Assembly (NCBI RefSeq): GCF_002980495.1
Contig: NZ_PVBR01000031.1
Span: forward strand, 1 to 48,416
Reading direction: 5' to 3'
Origin: Phyllobacterium phragmitis
GTDB taxonomy: Bacteria; Pseudomonadota; Alphaproteobacteria; Rhizobiales; Rhizobiaceae
Length of the DNA stretch: 48,416 nt
Made by a program: the position numbers and the translations under genes
Shown here: one piece after another, positions 31,755-46,700 of the stretch
Layout: each line of letters begins with the position of its first letter
Position numbering within the stretch: position 1 is the stretch's first letter
The notes under the pieces: generated by a model
Told to the model about the DNA's origin: nothing
Databases searched by the model: none
What the model saw: the letters and a program-made list of their open reading frames with translations, nothing else

Positions 31755-34700
31755 TTACGCGGCGGCGAGCTTCCATTGTTCGGACGCGAGGGCGGTCACG
31801 GTGAGATTGTGGCCAGCCGCCTTGTTCCATTCGAAAGGATCGTACCACTGCATGGCCGAGACCAGGGCGTCGACGCCGGCCGCATCGATGTAATTGATCT
31901 CGTCCACGGTGATCTTCTCCAGTTTGAAGTCCCCGCTCCCCGCGGAGAACCAGCCTTCGACCGTCACCTTGGTCTGGCCGGCGTCGTGAGATTCCCGGTT
32001 GTAGAGGATAAGGAGATCTTCCCCCTCCCTGTCGAACCAGACACGGTTCCATGCCCCTGCGGTGTTCGTCGTGTCCTTGTTCGTCGCGAGATTCAGGGCG
32101 TCGTTTCCGCCGGCGTCCAGAATGTGGACGTGGCCGAAGTCCTTGCCGGTACTGGAGGACGCCCCGGTGACGTTGTAGACGTCGTCACCGCCGCCGCCGA
32201 CGAGAAATTCGTCCCGCCCCCACGAATAGAAGATGTCCGCCTTGTCCTGGCTCATGTCGCCATAGCGAAGCGACCGGACGGAATTACCTTTTTGAACCTC
32301 GGTGATATCGATGATCCCATCGCCGAAATAGATGTCGGACCCGCCGGCCTTGTCGCCGTTCTTCCCGATGGCAATTATGTCCTTGCCCGCGCCGCCGGCG
32401 ACCACGATCGGCTTGACCGAGCCTTCGGCGTAGATGTAGTCGTCTCCGGCCCCGGCATTGACCCATTCATAGGCCGCGCCAAGGACGAGCTTGTCGCTGT
32501 AGGCGCTACCGATCAGCCCCTCGACGCCCGAGATGCTGGCGATCTCGTAATCCGTCATGATACTTTCGTCCGGGCGCTCGCCGTTGAACACCGCGCCGTT
32601 GAAGGTGCCGGCCGCGGTGGTGACGTATCCCTTCCCGATCTCGGCGAAGCTGAGGATGTCGAAACCGTCCCCGCCGGAAATCACGTCACGCCCCTTCGAC
32701 ACGAAGAGGACGTCGTTGCCCGCTTCGCCGTAGAGCGCGTCCGTGCCGGTGCCGCCACGCAGGACGTCCTCACCCGCGCCGCCGAAGAGCGTGTCGTCCC
32801 CTTCGTCGCCCCAGAGCTGGTCCCTGCCCGCGTCGCCGTAGAGGACGTCGTTGTCGATCTGGCCGTAGATCAGGTCGTCGCCGTCGCCGCCATGCAGTTC
32901 GTCCTGCCCGTGACCGCCCTGTATCCTGTCGTTGCCGCCCTCGCCCCAGATCTCGTCGTCGCTGGAAAAGCTGCTGCTGGCGTAATTGGTGTCACCGATC
33001 AGCAGATTGTCCCGGGCATTGCCCTTCAGATAGTCGTCCCCCTCGTTGCCGCGCAGTACGACCATGTGATCGTCGGCGATGATGCGGTCGTTGCGCAGGG
33101 CCTCGCCCCAGACTTCCTCGATCCCCTGGACGATCACCTTGTCGCCCAGACTGTTCCAGACCACGGCGCCGCCCTGGCTGAAATCGACATCCAGGGACGT
33201 GTTGTAGGTCGTCGAGACGTAAAGGATGTCGTAGCCCGATCCCCCGATGACCGTGTCGACCACCCCGTCCTCACCCGCGCTGGACCGGAGATAGAGGTGG
33301 TCGTTCCCGCTGCCGCCATCCAGATAGTCGCTGGAGGTCGTACCCTTGAGCCTGTCGTTGCCGCCACGCCCATGGATCGTGTGCACGCTGCTGACCTCGC
33401 TGGCGTAGGCCCCGGACCCATTCAGATATTCGTCACCGTCGGAGCCTTCCACGGCCTCGATCGAGGTCCAATTCGTCATCTCGTAGAACGAGAACTCGCC
33501 GCTCGGTGTGAAGGCCAGCCGAACCGTGTCGAAGCCGTCGCCGCCGTCGATCACGTCCTCCCTGCCGATGATGACGAAGGTATCGTCGCCGTCCTCGCCA
33601 TAGAGATAGTCCACTTTCGTTGTGCCACTGGTCAGCGTGTCGTCGCCCGCGCCGCCGCGAAGCGTCCTGGACCATTGGGTGCCGGTCGACAGGATATCCG
33701 CGTAGTCGGTGCCGATGGCGATCTCGAAGCTGCCGACATCCGCGAGTGCATAGCTTCCCGTAGCACTGGTCAGAAAGGTCTGGGACGCTTCGAACTCGAA
33801 GTTCACGCCGCCGTCTAGTCGCTCGAAACTGAGGACATCATTGTCGCCGGCATTACCGTAGAGCGTGTCTGTGCCGGCGCTGACATAGACGTAGTCATCG
33901 CCGTCGTCGCCCAGGATGGTCTCGTCCGCGTCGCTGCCGGACAGGACGTCGTTCCCGCCCAGCCCCTCGATCCGGGTGACGCCCGCGCCCGCGACGATCG
34001 TATCGCCGGCGGCAGAGCCGAGAACCATCTCGATACCAGAGACACCCTGCAAGCCGAGGGCGCCATCCACCACCTCGTCCAGGGCGGCGAAGATCTGGGT
34101 GGCGAAATTCGCCGACACGCCGCCCGAATAGGTCCCGAAATCGACCCGGTCCTGGCCCGCGGCGCCGATGAAGATGTCGCCGCCCGCACCGGCCAGGAAA
34201 ACATCGTCGCCGTCGTCGCCGTCGAGTATCGTCCCGCCGGCGATGGAACCGTGGAGGATGTCGTTACCCGCCCCCGCCTCGATCCGCTCGAAGCCCGTGC
34301 CGCCATATACCGTGTCGGCAAAACGGGTGAGGCACAGCACCTCCACCCCGTCGATCGCGACCAGGGAGACGCCATAGGGCAGAAGGCCGGTCTTCAGGTC
34401 GAAAATGGCCCCTTCCTCCATCCGCTCGAAGGTGAGCGTATCCTCGCCTTCGCCGCCGATCAGGGTGTCGCCGCCGCCGGTCGCGATCAGCAGATCGTCC
34501 CCCGTGCCGCCATCGAGCATATCGGCCGCGTCCGTGCCGAGCAGGGTGTCGTCGCCGGCTCCGCCCTCGAGGTGATGCAGGCCTTCATGCCCCACGATCT
34601 CGTCGTCATGGGCGGACCCGATCACCCGCTCGATGCCGGTGATGCTGGTGAAGTCCATCGGACCGTAGCGCCGCTCGCTCTCGATGTCCAGGACGCCCCC

Positions 34701-37700
34701 CGGCATGTCGAACAGGATGCCTTCATCGGCCCGCTCGAAGCTGAGCGTATCCTCGCCCGCGCCGCCGTCGACGACGTCGAGTCCGCTGGAAGCGTGGATC
34801 AGGTCATCGCCATCGCCGCCGCGCACGATGTCGTGACCTTCGCCGCCGTCCAGCGTATCGTCGCCCGCGCCGCCGTCCAGCACGTCATCGCCCCGACCGC
34901 CGATCAGGGTGCCCGAACCGGCCCCACCGGTCAGCGTGTCGTTGCCGGCGCCGCCGTCCAGCAGCCCTTCGCCGCCGATCACATCGTTGCCGTCCTCGCC
35001 GAAGACCCCAGTGCCCGCATCCGTGCTGAGGATGACGTCGTCACCCACGCCGCCAAAGACATGGGTGACGCCCGCGCCCGACGTGATGGCGTCCGCGCCC
35101 CGGCCACCGTCGATCTCGCGCCGAACCAGCGTCCTCTGCTCGGGCGCCTCGCCCGGCTGATAGAGGATCGTGTCGTCGCCGTCGCCGGCATCGAAACTGG
35201 CATGGAGCCCACCGTCCGGATTCTGCAGGACGATGAAGTCCGAATTCGTGAGAACCAGATCGTCGTCCCCATCCGTGGCGAAGAGGCGTCCCTCCACCTT
35301 CGCCAGGAGAATTTCCGTCGGAACGAGGAGGGGTGGTGTGTCCTCGCCCGCCGCCGGATCCCAGAACTCCAGAGCGATCCGCTCATGGGCGACATCTTCG
35401 AAATAGCCGGCCAGAACGAGCATCAGATAGGGATCCGCCGCGCCCTCGGCATAGGCAGAGATCACCATGTCGCCGTCCGCCCGCTCGACCAGGACGCTCG
35501 GGAACATCGGATTGAACCCGAGCAGGAGGCGGTCGATCTCACCCTCCTCCGCCGTGGTCGTGATCACCTTGAGCCCGCTCGCCGCGCGCAGATCGACCAC
35601 GTCGGCGCCCGCGCCCGTCAGAACCCAATCGACCCCGCCGAGGAGGCGAATGGTGTCGTTGCCCGTCCCGGCGTCGAGCATGTCATCGCCGCTCGATCCG
35701 GTCAGGACGTCGTCGCCGCCCTTGCCCTCCAGCCAGTTGCTCTCGTAACCGTCACCGCCCGCGTCGGCGTAATAGGCATGGAGTTGATCGTTGCCCTCGG
35801 TCCCGATCAGATGGTCACTGCCGCCCGCGCCCGAGAGGATGAGTGTCTCGCCACCCGCCGTCAGGTCGTCGTCGACGTCGGAACCGATCGCTTCCTCGAA
35901 GCTGGAGATCTTGGCCCTGCCCACGCTGTCGATCGAGAACCATTGCCCGCTGAATTGCCGCGTCTCGAAATTGCCGGTCACCGCCTCGTCGACATATTCG
36001 AAGGACAGGACGTCGTGGCCGGCACTGCCCATCAGGATGTCCTTGCCGGGGGAAGCATAGATCACGTCGTCACCGGCCAGGCCGTTGACCGAATCCTTGC
36101 CCTCGCCGCCGTTCATGAAGTCCCTGCCGGCGCCGCCCGTGAGCTTGTCGTTGCCGCCGTAACCCTGCAGGTAGTTGACGTCCCCTTGCGCGTCATTGCC
36201 CGCGATCAGTTCGTCGTTGCCATCGCTGCCAAGGATCGTGTCCGAGCCGGCGCCACCATTGAGCTTGCCCGCGCCTTCAAGGACGTCGTTGCCAGCCTCG
36301 CCGTAAAGCTCGTTCCTGCCGATCATGTCCTCCAGATAGTCGTCGCCCGCGCCGCCCCGGAGGATGTCGTCGCCCTCTTCGCCGAGCAGAATGTCGTCTC
36401 CGTCGCCGCCGTAGATCACGTCGTTGCCGTCACGGCCGAAGATCTGGTCGGTGCCGCCGTCGCCGTGGATTTCATGGACGACGCCGGCGCCCTGCGCGGT
36501 GAAATCGTCGACCACGATGTCATGCCCCTCGCCAGCCGAGAAGCTCTTCACGGTGGAGCTCACCGTCGTTAGCATTTCGGGAGTGAGGAACAGCACGTCG
36601 TCGCTGCTGGTCGCGCCGGCATGGACCGCTTTCCGCCACAGGGCGTCCGCGGTCATGACCGAGGTGGCACCGGCGGAATCGAGAACGCCGTCATCCGGAA
36701 CGCCCGTCAGATTTGCATGATATTCGAGCTGCACCGCGCGCTTGGCCCCGTCCGTAAAATAGTCGGACAGCACCAGCAGCATTTCGCGCTCGCCCGTCCC
36801 GTCGAGATCGAACATCGCGTAGATCACCAGGCTGCTCTCGTAGCGGATGAACCCAACCCCATCGGCGGCGATGTCAAAGGGCAGGATTACGCGATTCAGT
36901 TCGGTGGTGACGCCGGCCCCGTCCCTCGCGCTCGCCGTGTCGATGATCTTCGTACCGCCCTTGGTCCGCGACAGATCGACGATGTCGTTGCCGAAACCAG
37001 TCGCCAGCAGATCGTCAGCGTCGAAGCTGATCAGGACGTCGTCGCCCTCGTCGCCGAAGAGCTGGGACGCCGCCGCGCCGCCCACGAGCCTGTCGTTGCC
37101 CGCGCCCCCGTTCAGGATATCGCCGCCGAGCGCGTTCCCCACCTCGTCGAAATAGCTGCCGACGCGCAGCAGGTCATCTCCGCCGAGCCCCTCAATATAG
37201 ACCGAACGCTCCGCCGCCGTGATGTCGTCCCTGCCGTTCAGCGCCGTATCGTCGCTGCCGGCCTCCCCTTCCAGGGGATCGGTTCCTTCGCCGATGCCGA
37301 AGCCGAAGACTGGCTCGCCACTAGCGTCCAGTTCGATCGACCAGATGGTCCCGTCGACATCCTGGACCGCGATGTGGCGATGTTCCTCACCCAGCATGAA
37401 GTTCTTCAGCCGGATGACCCGGGTGCTCGCCTCGTCCGGCGCGTAGTAGATCAGGACGTCGTCGGGGTTCGCCTCGTCGCGGCGCAGGCCCATGTCGTCG
37501 TTGCGCAGATTGGTCGCGATGACGTCGGTGTCGTATTGCGTCACCAGGTCGCCGTTCTCGTCCTCGACCTCGTGGCCTGGGGTCTCGTTGAGGATGACGA
37601 CCTCGCCGGCCGAGGTAATGTGATAGGTTTCGTCGTGGAGCCCGGTGTCCGGATCCTCCTCCAGATTGAAAGTGACGGCGTAGACGTCCTGTCCGTCACC

Positions 37701-40700
37701 GCCCGACAGCTTGTCGTTGCCGGCTTTGCCATTCAGAATGTCGCCTCCGGCGGTACCGCGCAGATCGTCGCGGTAATCTGTGCCTTCGGTCAACAGAATG
37801 AAGCGGTCCGGCAGCGTGTAACTGCGCAGGATCCTACCTGGCGCCACCCCTCCGTTCAGCGCCAGAAGGGTTTCCTCCCGCACCTCGACGAGGCCCGTCT
37901 CCGCGTGCAGCGTGACGTAGGCGCCGTCCAGGACCTTGGCGCTGTAATAATAGTCGTTGGCCTGAAGCTCGACGCTCATATCCGCTTCGACGCTGTAACG
38001 CACAGCAAACCGACCGTCGAAAGCCTGGGCGTGCAGGGTCAACAGATCCGCCCCGCTCGCGGTCCCGGTCGCCCCGTCGCCCACGAGGTCCCGCGCAAAC
38101 TGCGGAATAAGGGCGAAGCCGTCCTTGGTCTGGAGGACGAAGTTCTTGTCCTTGTAGAGGCCTTCCGCATCGAACAGGTCCTTCAGGACCAGCGTGGTGA
38201 CCTGGCCGTTCCCGTTCTGCAGCCCGATCTCGACGTCGTAGCCAAGAACGGTGACGCCGTCCGCGGCGAAGACCGGCACCAGTACCGCCGCCGACACGTT
38301 CTCCAGCCTGTAGTCCAGCGAGATCGCGTTGACCTCCTCGATCGTGCTTTCTTCCGTGATCACGATCCGGCCGCTGGTTGGATTGCTGTCCGCATCCTTG
38401 GCGGGCTGAATCACATAGACGTCGCCGCCGGTGCCGCCGTCGCCGAGATCGCCCTGATAGAGGAAGATCGTGTCCGCGCCGGCGCCGCCGTGCAATTCGT
38501 CGTTGCCGCCGAGACCGTTGATGACGTTGTCGACCTCGCTACCCCAGACTTCATCGGTGGTGCCCTCGAGCCCTGAGAAATTCTCGATGGATTCCGCCCG
38601 GAACTGGCCGAACGGCGTCGTGGACAGCAGATTGCCGGTGGGATCCCCCTCGTCCGAAATTAGATAGACGATGCTGCGCTCACCGGAGGCCATTTTCCCG
38701 TCGCCCTCGACCAGCACCAGCATATCGGAGCCGCCATTGCCGACCAGAGTCTTGGAAACGGTCTTGCCCCGGTCCGCGTCCTGGAGCTGGAGGACGAAGC
38801 GGTCGTCATTCGCGCCGCCATACGCCCGCTGCTGTCCGTCATAGATGTTGAACCAGTTGGCCTCGTCGGCCCGGCCATACATGATGTCGACCTGGCCGTC
38901 GGCCGCCCCGCCCAACTGCCACAGCACATAATCGGTTTCAACGTTGTAGTCCTTGCGGGCAATGATCGCGTAATTGGCGGTCGAATAGATCTCCAACCGG
39001 CTCTTGATATCGTATTCCTGGATCAGGTCGCCACCGGCGCCGTAGAGACCCTTGACCTTGCTGTCCGAGAAATTGCTGTACGAAAAGGCATCCCAGTTCT
39101 TGCCGTTCGTATTGGGTGCGTCGCTGGTTTGCTTGCGTTCCGTCAGATATTGGAACTTGCTGTCGTCGCCGATGAAACGCGAACTCCAGCTTTCGTGGAA
39201 ATTATGAGCTTCGTTGTAATGGGCGAAGACGACGTTTTCTTCGCCATAGATCGAGGCGATACGCTTTTTCTCCTCCTCGATCAGATCGATCATGACTTTG
39301 TTCGTCACCGACATCACCTCGGATTGGGAAATCTTGTTGTGTTCCCATTTCCCGGTTTCCGGATTCTTCAAACTGTAATAAATCCTGTACCTTACCTTGT
39401 GATAGGCTTCGAACTGGTCGTTGTTCTTATCGCCGTAGCTCATCACCACATGCGAAACCCTGGCCGCCGTCTCCAGCGGATTGTTCAGGGCGTAGAGTTC
39501 GTCCTCGGCGAAGACGCGGATCGCGTCGACCTCCAGCCCCAGATTGAAGTTCTTCGTAGCCAGATTGCGTTCCGCTTCCCTCTGGAGCCGAGCCTTCGTC
39601 TTGCTGCTGACGCCCAGGCCGATGAAGGCGCGGAAACCCTCGCGCGCCTTCTCGGCACGGGTTAATGTAACCCCATAGGTTTCCTTGAGCTGCTTGACCG
39701 ACTTCACCGCATTGTAGATCATCGTGCTGACCGCGACCACGGCCCCGGCGATGCCGAACGCCGCCGCCGCCGCCGTGGCGACCGCGCCGCCGACCGCGAG
39801 CGAAATCCCCATTGCGACGTTTAACGCGCCACTCAGGATCGAGAGGCCGCCATTGACGCGCAGAAAACGCGCCGTGTCCGCATCGAGATCGTTGTTCCGG
39901 ACTTCCTTGAAGGAAGCCGCCGCGCTGTAGGCGTCGAATCCGACCGAGACGAAGGCCAGGGTCGACGCACCGGACTTCATGGCGTTGCCGACCCTGCGGG
40001 TGAGCCAGCCGACCTTGGTCGACGTCGCATAGCTCGACTTCAAGATGGATCTGCCGGCCGACGCCATGCCGAGTTCGAGCTTGCCGCTACCGAGATCGAG
40101 GCCGAGGCCCACGCCGGCGATGCGGCCCATGGTCTTTTCCTCCTTGGACAATTCGCCCTCGACATTCTTGCGGCGGACGAAGGCCCCGATGCCGATGAAG
40201 CCCTGCAGCAGGCCGACACGTCCCACGACGCCGTCGAGATAATTGCCCCAGCGGCCGACGACCGAGCCCGGCGTCGTCACCTTGACGTCGCCCGACAAGG
40301 GGTCGGCCAGACGGTCCCAGACATTGCCCATGCCGCCGCTTGCACTCACGTTGAACTCGATGCTGTTCAGCATATTCAGCGCGGTGATGTAATTGGCGGT
40401 GTTCGGGTCGTATTTGAGGACCGCGTAAGTGCCGACCTCGCCAATCCGGCTGCGTAGGGCGCGCATCACCGCCTTGGCCTCTTGGGCGGTCTTGGTGGTC
40501 GCGGATCCATTCAGCGGCGACGAAGGAACCGGCGCGGCAGTGCCCAGGAAATTCGAGAGGGCCGACATGCCGGCATTGGGATTGCGCATGGTATCGGCCG
40601 TACGCTTCAGATAGCTCGCCAGAACGTCAGGATCGAAGACGAGATTGCGCTTCGCCGCCTCGGAACTCAGATCGGTCGTGCTGTTGATCCGCTCACCGTG

Positions 40701-43700
40701 CAGCATCGCGCCCATGTCATAGAGTGTCTTGAGGCGGATTTCCTCGCCGTCGATCGTCACCTTCTGATCGTCGGTGAAGCGGTCGCGGTCCAGCACGAAG
40801 CCCTTGTGGATGTCCTGCCCGGACAGTTTGGGCTCGCCCGCCGCCGGCTGTTTCTCGCCGTTCAGAAATTCGAACAGATCCCCCGTCTCGTCAGCGCCAC
40901 GAAGGGTCGCCAGATCATAGGCATATGTCTGGAGATGGGCCGGATCGATACCGTAATGCGCCGAGAGCTTGATCGGATTGCCCGCCTCGTCCACACGGCC
41001 GCTGCGCATGTCCAGATACTTGGCCAGCGTGTCCGAGATGGCGTAACTCAGCTTGTTCTTCTGAACGGCTGTTCCCTCGCCCCGCAACACCGCGTCCACG
41101 GCGTCACCCGAGATCACGATCTCATTGACGAGCGGATCGAACAGATAGAATTCGCGCTTTCCGTTCGCATCGACCCGCGTACCGATGGAGATGGAACCGT
41201 AGCCCCCCCGGATTTCGATCGCAAAGTTGCCACCCGGGGGCACACTGTCCAGCACATGGACGCCGAGACCCGTCAGGCCCATGTCGACGACATCGGTGAG
41301 CACGGCCGACGACGCCATGTCCATCATCTTTTCCCGGAAGGCTTCGAGGCGCTGGATCTCGCCGGAGGACGCCAGCCCGTTCGTCCTTAAGGTTTCGATC
41401 AGGCTGGCCGTGGTCAGAGCGTCGGTCAGCGACGTGGGAGAACCCGAGACGGCCAGCGCGATGTTCGCCCTGTTCATCGCGGCCGCCTGCCCGTTGGAGG
41501 TGGAGAAGAAATTGCCCTGGGCGTGTTTCTGGCGGTTCGAGGTGATGGTGTATCCCTTGCCCAGATCCATCGCGACCGCCTGCATGGTCATCGTGAAATC
41601 GCTGCCCAGCTTCTGGCGGGCCAGATCGGCGGCCTCGAACTGCTTGATGACCTCGAACGGCTTCTTGCCATCGAGATCGTTCACGTCTAGGGCGGCGGCG
41701 CGCAATTCCTCGACCTGCTGCTTGAAATTCGCCAGTGCATCAGGGCTTTTGATGACGGCGCGGAGCTCGTCGCGATCAACGTTCTGGCCCGTTTCGTCGG
41801 TGCCGAAGAATTCCATCAGGATGAATTTCTCGGCCGGCGTCGGGGCCATGCCACTCGTCGCGTAGCGCTCCGCGATGCTCACGATCTCGAGCTGGCGGTT
41901 CAGGTCGTTTGCGATGGCGAGCTGACGCTCGGTCGCGCGGGCCGGCGCGGCCGCGTCGCCAGCTTCCAGCCGCGCGATGTCCGCCGCAGAGAACAGTTTC
42001 CTGTCCGACAGCGTCACCAGGCCGGTCTCATAGCCGTGCATGGCAGCGAGGAGTTCCTGCCCCTGATCGGCGACGACCTTGCGCACGAGATCGGCCGGCA
42101 GCTTCGTATAGGTCAGATCGCCATTGTTCGCCGGGGTCTGCTTGATGTAGTAAACCTCGCCGCCGACGACGTAGATCTGGCCTGCCAGATTGTCCGCGTC
42201 CAGAATGATGACCGCGTTGACCGGATATCCGTTCGGATAGAGATCGTCCAGGCGCGCATTGGCCAGCGAGTCGTTGTAGTTCCCGACCACTTCCCGCAGG
42301 CTTTTGGCATCGTCCCCCGCCGCGTCGAGGCCGATGTCGGCGATAAACTGATCCAGTCGCTCGCGGGAAACGGCGGATTCCGTACCCTCCTTGCTGAAGG
42401 CCTCGATCACGACGATGCGGCGGGCCTTTTCCTCGTCGGAGATCGATCCGTCCGCCTGGGTGAGATCGAAGAGACGGTAGATGGCGTCCGCGTAACCCTG
42501 CAACGTGCCGTTCTTCTCCATGTCGAGAAGCACGATCTGCTTGCGGATGGCATCCCGTTCCGTCTGGAGGGCGGTCAGCGTGGTCGGATGGCCCGAGGCG
42601 AAGCGACTCATGGCGTCCTGCCCGGCCAGGGCATTGAAGCGGGTGAGATCGTCCGCCGCCCGCGTGAAGGCGAGGCGGGTCGAATCCAGGAGAATGCCGC
42701 TGCTCTTGGCCGCGTTGTAGCGCAGGCCCTTGGCGTCCTCGGTGAAGCTCAGGGTGGCGAGTGTCGTTCCTGTGGAGACGGAGGCATTGCCCTTGTATTC
42801 GGCGATGAGGCCGGCAGTGACGGTCTCGCTGATCGACAGGGTTTCGCTGGCCGAGATTTCCCGAAGCTGCACGTCACTCGATTGATTCACCATCATGGCG
42901 ATGCGGTTCTGCAGCGGAATGCTGGCCTCCGCCGCCGTCGGATTGTTTAGGCGGTCGATCTGGTCCTGGCCCAAGCCCATGGAGATGCTGATCGTGGCGC
43001 CATTGTCGGGACGCCAGCGGTCCGAGTTCAAATTCTCGTCGACGATCTGGGCCACGATATCCGTCAGCTCGGGACTCTGGTCCACGATCCTGCGCAATTC
43101 GCGCTCGAACAGCGTCTTCTCTTCGGCACGGGTGAATTTCGCAATGCCAAGAAGCAATTGCACCTGCGCCGAAAGCTCGGGCTTGCGCAGCACGATTTGA
43201 TGAAGCCGCTCCGCGACCTGGTTGCGGTTGGCCTCGGTGGTGAAGCTCACCATGTTGACCAGATCGCCACGCAGCTTTTCGGCCTGCGCCTTGGGCAGGG
43301 AATTCAGGAGGGTCTTGATGCGCTCAATGTTGAAGACATTTCCGTCCCGCGCGAAGGTAACCGAGTAACTGACGTCGCGCAGCACGTCCCGGCGGGTCCC
43401 CGTCTGCGCGTCGACCACCGGCGTATAGCTCATCTTGTAGCCGTTGTTCGAGACCAGCGCGTAATTGTAGAGCCCGGGATCGCCTGATTTGTCGTAGGTC
43501 GTACCGTTCAGGCTGAGCGAGCCGAGGACTGGCTCGATCGGCATGCCGAGGCGCTGGATCTCATCCCCGTCCGCGCCGTATTGCCGGCCCTGGACCCGCA
43601 GACGTTGATAGAAGATCAGCGACGTATCCCAGCCATGGGATTTGAAGTATTCCACCTTGGACTTGGTGGACAGCGCGTATTGCCCGGAATTATCGGCGCT

Positions 43701-46700
43701 GCTGGAATAGCCCGTGGTGCCCGTGTAATTGACGAGATCCCAAGTGTACTCCGGATTGGCGCCGTAGATCATGTTCTGGTAGTAGAACACCTGCTTATCG
43801 TAGACCGGGCCGTCGATGTTGTCGGACGAGATGAATTCATTGGGGGCGCCGAGGTCGCCTTGGTTCTGGCCATGCAGGAGCGTGTTGCCGATGGAGGCGT
43901 TTAACTTCGCCTTTGTGGTCGAGGAACGGCTCGCCTCGCCGGTATCGGCCAGCGCCAGAAGCTCCGTGTTGGACAGCTTGTTCTCGAACAGGCCCTCCAG
44001 AACCCTCCGCAGCTTGTCCTTCTCCCCGTTCTCGAAGGTGAAGGTCGCGATGGAATCCCAGGATTTGCCGGCTTCGAGCCCGACGGCGAAATCGAAATCC
44101 ACGTCGAAATTGAATGTGCCCGCCTCGCCGGCCCAGGGCCGAGCCTTCAGGATGCCGGCCCAGTCGACTTCGCTGCCGATCGAGAGCTTCAACCCGTTGG
44201 CGGTCTTGACGATCTTGATGTTGTAGTCGGTTGTTTTCCGCAGGCCGGCGTAGATCGTCGCGCCGGTATAGCCGGCCTCGAACAGGCGCATCGCCCGGAA
44301 GGCCGGGCGGAACGTGTTCTTCCAGTTCGAATCAAGCTTTATGTAACCGCCAGTGTCCATGCCCTCGAACATGGAGATTAGTTTCTCGGTGCGGTTCTCG
44401 GTCAGCTTTCCATCGAAGGTCCCAACGGTCGCGACACGGTGATGCTCGACCTGGAGATTGTTGCGGATGTGGGAGAAGGCCTTCATCCCCATCGCCGCAT
44501 TGGTATAGTCGCTGTGCCCGGTCTTGCCGAACAGGGTGACCGGGCTTGCGTCATAGAGCCGACGGGCACTTTCCGCCGCAGCCTTGGCTGCGGCATCCTT
44601 GTCGGCGATGGTGGCGTCCTCGGCGATATTCTGCAGTCCAGTCAGCATCTTGTTCAGGACTTGCTGCTGCTCGAGGAGTTGTCCCGCGAAGAGGCTGTAG
44701 GAACCATAGACGTCGGAGGCGGCGATGAAGATGCCCTTTGCCTTCATGGCATCAAGATGGGTGAGAACGTCGTCGGCCACGCCCTCGCCCACGATCTTTT
44801 TCCGGGCGTCGATCAGCACGTCGATCAGATTGGTCTCGATCTTTCCCGTCCACCAATGGTTCATCGACTTGTAGGTGGCGGATTTCCCCCAATCGTCGCG
44901 ATTGGACCCAAGCGCCTGCTCGAGCCGATACAGTGTCTCGTCCATATCGGTGGACATCAAATCGAACAGGGACTGTTGCTGGCCGCCGGACGTCACCGTG
45001 ACTCCCCGGAGAGTTGCCAGGGTCCCGGCCGGGATCTCGCGTCGGCTGGCGATGAAATCCCTGTTCCTCTGCAACTCCTTGGCGTGCCAGAATTTCGCCA
45101 GTGCGAGATCGGAGGCCGCGTCCGCGACATTCCCGCGCGAGAAGACATTGGCGTAGATCTTCTGCAGCCGCTCGATCACCGCCGCGCCGAAATTCTTCGT
45201 GCCCGTGACGGGATGGCTCAGCCAACTCGCGAAATTCGCCCCCCAGTTCCAGATCCGGCGTCCGCCGGGATAGAAGATCTTGGTCGCCAGCGCCTCGGGA
45301 ATCGTCCTGTAGGCGCGCTCCTTCAAACCGGCGATCACCACCTCGGCCGACTGTTCGGCCTCTGCCAGGATCTGCCGTTTGACGGCCGTGCTGATGTCCG
45401 ACCGCAGGATGTTGGCGTCGAAGTTGAACGCCTTCGAATCCGCTGTGCTGCGCTTGAACAGATTGTCCGTGGTCGCCGCATGGGCCGTCCGGTCCACCTG
45501 TTTCCAGGTCTGGGCGGCGGCATCGTCCACTTCATAGGCGAAACCGTCCTTGGCAGCCACGAGGATCGCTCCGGCGGGATCGAGGTCGAGATCGGTGATC
45601 GTCATGTCCGGGGGCTGAATGTTGGCCCAGGTCAGGCGGCCATTGCCGTCAGCTTCGGATTTGTAGAGGTTCCCGGCCTCGGAGAGGCCGTAATAGACGC
45701 CGTTCTTGTCCACGACGATGCGGGACATCGGGACGATGCCCCCGGTAGCCCCGCCATTTCCCGGCAAGCCGGTGGACGTGGGGAATGCCAGTTCACGGAC
45801 GAGCCCTTGGGCATTGCCGCGAACATAGACGACCTCGCCGCCTTGCGCCCGCCGCGCCTGGATGATCGGCTCGCCGTTGCCATCGACGAAGAGTTCGACC
45901 GACTGCGGGTCGATGGACGCCGGCAGATTCCACCGGGTCCAGGTGTAGGTTGTCTGACCGTCGTCGGCATCACCAATCTGCGTGGTCGTCCCGAACCAGA
46001 CCTGCCCCATGTCCGTCAGGACGAGACGCGCTCCATCCGCGGCCTGCAGCGCCTTGTCCGCGGTATGGAGATATTCCTCCCCCAACTCCAGAGGCGTCTG
46101 GCCATTCGTGAAGAGGTCGCTTTCGCCGAAGAACGGAACGATGACGTCCTGCGTATCGTTGTAGATATAGTCGGGCGGAAACGTCCCCGATGCCAGACCG
46201 AGTTCCGCTTCCGGAAGCTTCGAGAAGAAGTAGTTGTTGGGCGTACTCTTCGCCTCGACCCGCACGCTGCTGCCATCCTCGAACAGCGCGACGACATTGC
46301 CGTTGCCGTCAACTGCGAAATCCCGCAACGGCGCCTCGAACGAATAGCCTCGGACAGTGATGTCGGCCAGGCTGTTGCTCCGCCCGAGTTCCAGATAGGT
46401 GCGGCCCAGTTCGTCGAGCGGGACGACCACGCTCCTGCCGTAGAGGCCATAGAGCTTACCGTCCGCCCCGATCTTGAGATCGTCCAGACGAAGGCCTGTG
46501 CCTTCGAACGCGCCGGTCAGGGCGTTGAAGTAGTGCACCTCGCCATCGATCACGGTGAACATCTCGCCGGAATTCGGAATGCGGATGTCGCCCTGGGCGA
46601 TCTGCAAGGGCATGCCGATGCTACCGCCCTGGAGCGCGCGCGTCACGTCGCTCAGGACGCCGGTGCCGGTGTCGTAGGCTGCGACAAAATCCCGGCTGCC